Assembly (NCBI GenBank): GCA_964304625.1 | Contig: OZ199838.1 | Coordinates: 9,238,001 to 9,302,000 of the forward strand | Origin: Kudoa neothunni | Lineage: Eukaryota > Cnidaria | Direction of reading: 5' to 3' | DNA: 64,000 nucleotides | Shown: one piece after another, positions 61,932 through 64,000 of the stretch | Layout of the letters: every line of letters begins with the position of its first letter | How positions within the stretch are numbered: position 1 is the first letter of the stretch | The notes under the pieces: model-generated | Seen by the model: only the letters and a program-made list of their open reading frames with translations | Told to the model about the DNA's origin: nothing | The model's database searches: none | Made by a program: the position numbers and the translations under genes

Positions 61932-63405
61932 TTATTAATAGGTTAGCGCAAAAGCCCCGCTTCGCGAAGGCTTCCTTACCCAGCCAAGTAGGCTAAAACC
62001 TGGTGCAGATTAAGGCCTTTTTGATTTTTAAGTAAATAGCGCTAATGCCCAGCTTTGCCTGGTACTGTGTGATGGAAAATTTTAACTTTTATTTTATTTT
62101 TGAATGGAGAAATTCTACGCAATATTTAATCTAATTGACATGTTAAACCCTGAAAATTTTATTTTTCTATTTTAATTGTTGCATTTTAAAACTTGTCATT
62201 ATTTGTTCAATGTGATGATTTAGAAAAACAAAATTATGCGCGCGTTTTACTTTCAAATATAAACTGAGGTATTGAGGAAATTTATGAGTATTTTAAAGTT
62301 TATTTACAAATTATTGACCAAAATATAATGATCTTAATTTTAAGAGCAATTTAATTAACGAGTTAAGTTCATTTTTTTATTAAACAGAATCAATAATTAA
62401 CTTGAATAGGACTTTCAGGTCATTTCAAAATTTTGCGATAAAAATTAATCCTTCTGGTTATTAAATGTATTATTAGTTGACAAACGTTAAAAAATAATTG
62501 TTACTCCTTTTTTGAAATTTTATAAAGGATGTTAATGATGTTTTAAAAATCTGTGAGTATTAACTTACGTATTCACTATTCTAACGTAATTTCCCAATTT
62601 TTTAATATATGCAAACTTTGTTTTTTAACAATAATACTTACTGGTTCTGAAATGTATAAATTTAATTAGCAAATATGATTAAATCTAAAATGTAAAGGTG
62701 TTTTTAGTTTTGAAAATTATAATAATGCTTCAATATCAACTTGTTTTCTTGAAGGAGTACATCCTGTTTAAAAACAAGCGTACTGTTTGATTGCCCTAAA
62801 AAAATTTCTTTGTATTGAACTATTCTTAGATTAACGAACACTTTGTGAAAATATCGGTTACATCGAATAGACCAATAATTTCTTATTAACTTACATGGTA
62901 CGTATTAAGAAGGGACTGTATTTTGTGCAAAAGTAATCGTGAATATAAATTCTTAAATTAAATATGGAATGCGGTATCGCATATTTTCATGCAGCTTTTA
63001 TATCATAATGAATTATTTTTAGCGAAAAGAAAATTATCTATTGATTTGAATATTAATCTTAAGGTCTGGGGGTAGGGAATAATTAGGTGACTAAGAACTT
63101 AAACATCGTTTAAAAAAATTTTCTCATAAAATTTAGAAACTTATCGAATTAGTGATTCCGGCTATTTTTCAAGAAAGTTTAGAAAACCAAAAAATGAGTA
63201 AATACTTTTCGAATGACGAATATAATTCCAATCTCAATCGATATATTTGATCAAACGTAATTTTCATTTAAGAAGTTATCACAAAAATTTTATTATCTGG
63301 AAACTCTACTCACATCCTATATCGTTTTCAGAATGCATATAGGGCTATTCTTTACAAAACGGGACTACAGTCGGAAACTTTCGGGGAAAATCACGAAAAA
63401 ACAAC
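61932..63405. other. AT-rich stretch with a GC-rich patch
   Basis: No gene recognised. Around 61945-62065 two GC-richer hairpin-like blocks (gccccgcttcgcgaaggc; gcccagctttgcctgg) may be further Helitron 3' ends or other element termini. The rest is featureless. Confidence 0.35.
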
Positions 63406-63409
63406 ACAA

Positions 63410-64000
63410 TAAATTATATTAAATAATTATTCATAATTTCTTTGAAGAAAGTGCTAAGTTCGATGCCTCTATATTTTTTACGGAATATATAATCCGAAAT
63501 GAAGTCATATAATGACTCTTCATTTTTATTTGTAATATTTCGGTACTTCCTTTTAAATCCTCCCCACGTAGTTTCGATCTTATTTGTGACAGACTGTATC
63601 GTGAAAAAATCCTAAATCGTTCAGGTGATTATAGCCTCCCCATTTATCAGTCCAGATAACAGAATTCTCTTCAACATTATCGAGAATAATTTTTTCCAAT
63701 ACAGAGCTGTTTCTTCTCTTCGTCAGTTCAAAAAAACACTCACCTTCCTCATCTATACCACCAACAATCCAATATTGATGGGTTTTTAACAGTCTACCAA
63801 CATTATATTTTCGTTTAGTCACCGCAGTTTCATCGATCTGGACAACGACATTTGCACCGCCAATTTTTTTTCTCTCGTCATTAATATTCAGTGTGATAAT
63901 ACTCCTTAATAATTCAAACCAATCACATATTGCTTCTTCAAACAACCCGGGCATCGGAATAAAAACAGATCTTGGCAACTTTTATTTGATATGAGATGCA
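63410..64000 (-). mobile_element. Merlin (IS1016/ISXO2-like) DNA transposon, truncated by the window edge
   Basis: The minus-strand frame 63978-63580 reads VVVQIDETAVTKRKYNVGR, HQYWIVGGIDEEGECFFEL and SVIWTDKWGGYNHL, the DDE core of ISXO2/Merlin transposases with both Asp residues (QIDE, WTDKWGGY). The continuation TNKIETTWGGFKRKYRN, with the third catalytic acidic residue E, is in another frame just downstream, ending near 63410 (KEIMNNYLI stop). The join has lost the usual short linker, so this copy carries a small deletion or frameshift. The N-terminal part and one end lie beyond 64000. Confidence 0.82.

Overview
The window looks like animal nuclear DNA. It is very AT-rich. It encodes a fused CAD protein, a mitochondrial USP30-type deubiquitinase, an eIF4E2 (4EHP) cap-binding protein, a type III phosphatidylinositol 4-kinase and a BAR/RhoGAP protein. 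Almost all genes are cut by tiny GT-AG introns, typically 40-60 nt and down to about 36 nt, while a few introns run to kilobases because transposons sit in them. I cannot name the species; a compact-genome invertebrate, perhaps a parasite, is an inference only. Exon joins were worked out by eye from reading-frame phase and remembered protein families, not by a search.

Layout. 1-2.2 kb: remains of piggyBac elements. 2.97-4.45 kb (+): RFC5, clamp-loader subunit, with two frame breaks near its C terminus. 5.2-10.2 kb: a transposon cluster (MULE, BED-finger hAT, piggyBac MITE, a hAT MITE with a perfect 8-bp target duplication, and a hAT MITE nested inside another). 10.3-11.9 kb (+): USP30-like protease. 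12.2-13.6 kb (-): a short SLC3A/4F2hc-like glycoprotein. 14.1-14.7 kb (-): an unrecognised four-helix membrane protein. 17.1-24.0 kb (-): CAD, 2284 residues, nearly all in one exon.

25.6-32.3 kb (+): RPL34, CCT1/TCP1 and an SR splicing factor follow head to tail with spacers of only about 130-140 bp, an operon-like arrangement. 33.2-34.4 kb: a transposon with long inverted ends. 35.2-36.2 kb (-): EIF4E2, divergent from PI4KA (36.4-48.5 kb, +, 17 exons, 2207 residues). 48.5-52.75 kb: gene-free. 52.75-56.36 kb: a mariner-like element carrying a piggyBac insertion. 56.4-59.5 kb (-): BAR-like/RhoGAP gene. 60.9-61.9 kb: nonautonomous Helitron with a second 5' end inside. 63.4-64.0 kb (-): a Merlin transposase running to the window edge.

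The host genes are mainly housekeeping: DNA replication, pyrimidine synthesis, translation, protein folding, splicing, phosphoinositide signalling. No bacterial operon, CRISPR array, rRNA or tRNA was recognised. The most interesting features are gene-structural: a GC-AG intron and a 14-nt microexon in RPL34, a lone 542-nt intron in the SR gene, frame breaks in RFC5 and the SLC3A-like gene, the operon-like trio, and the many-layered DNA transposon insertions.
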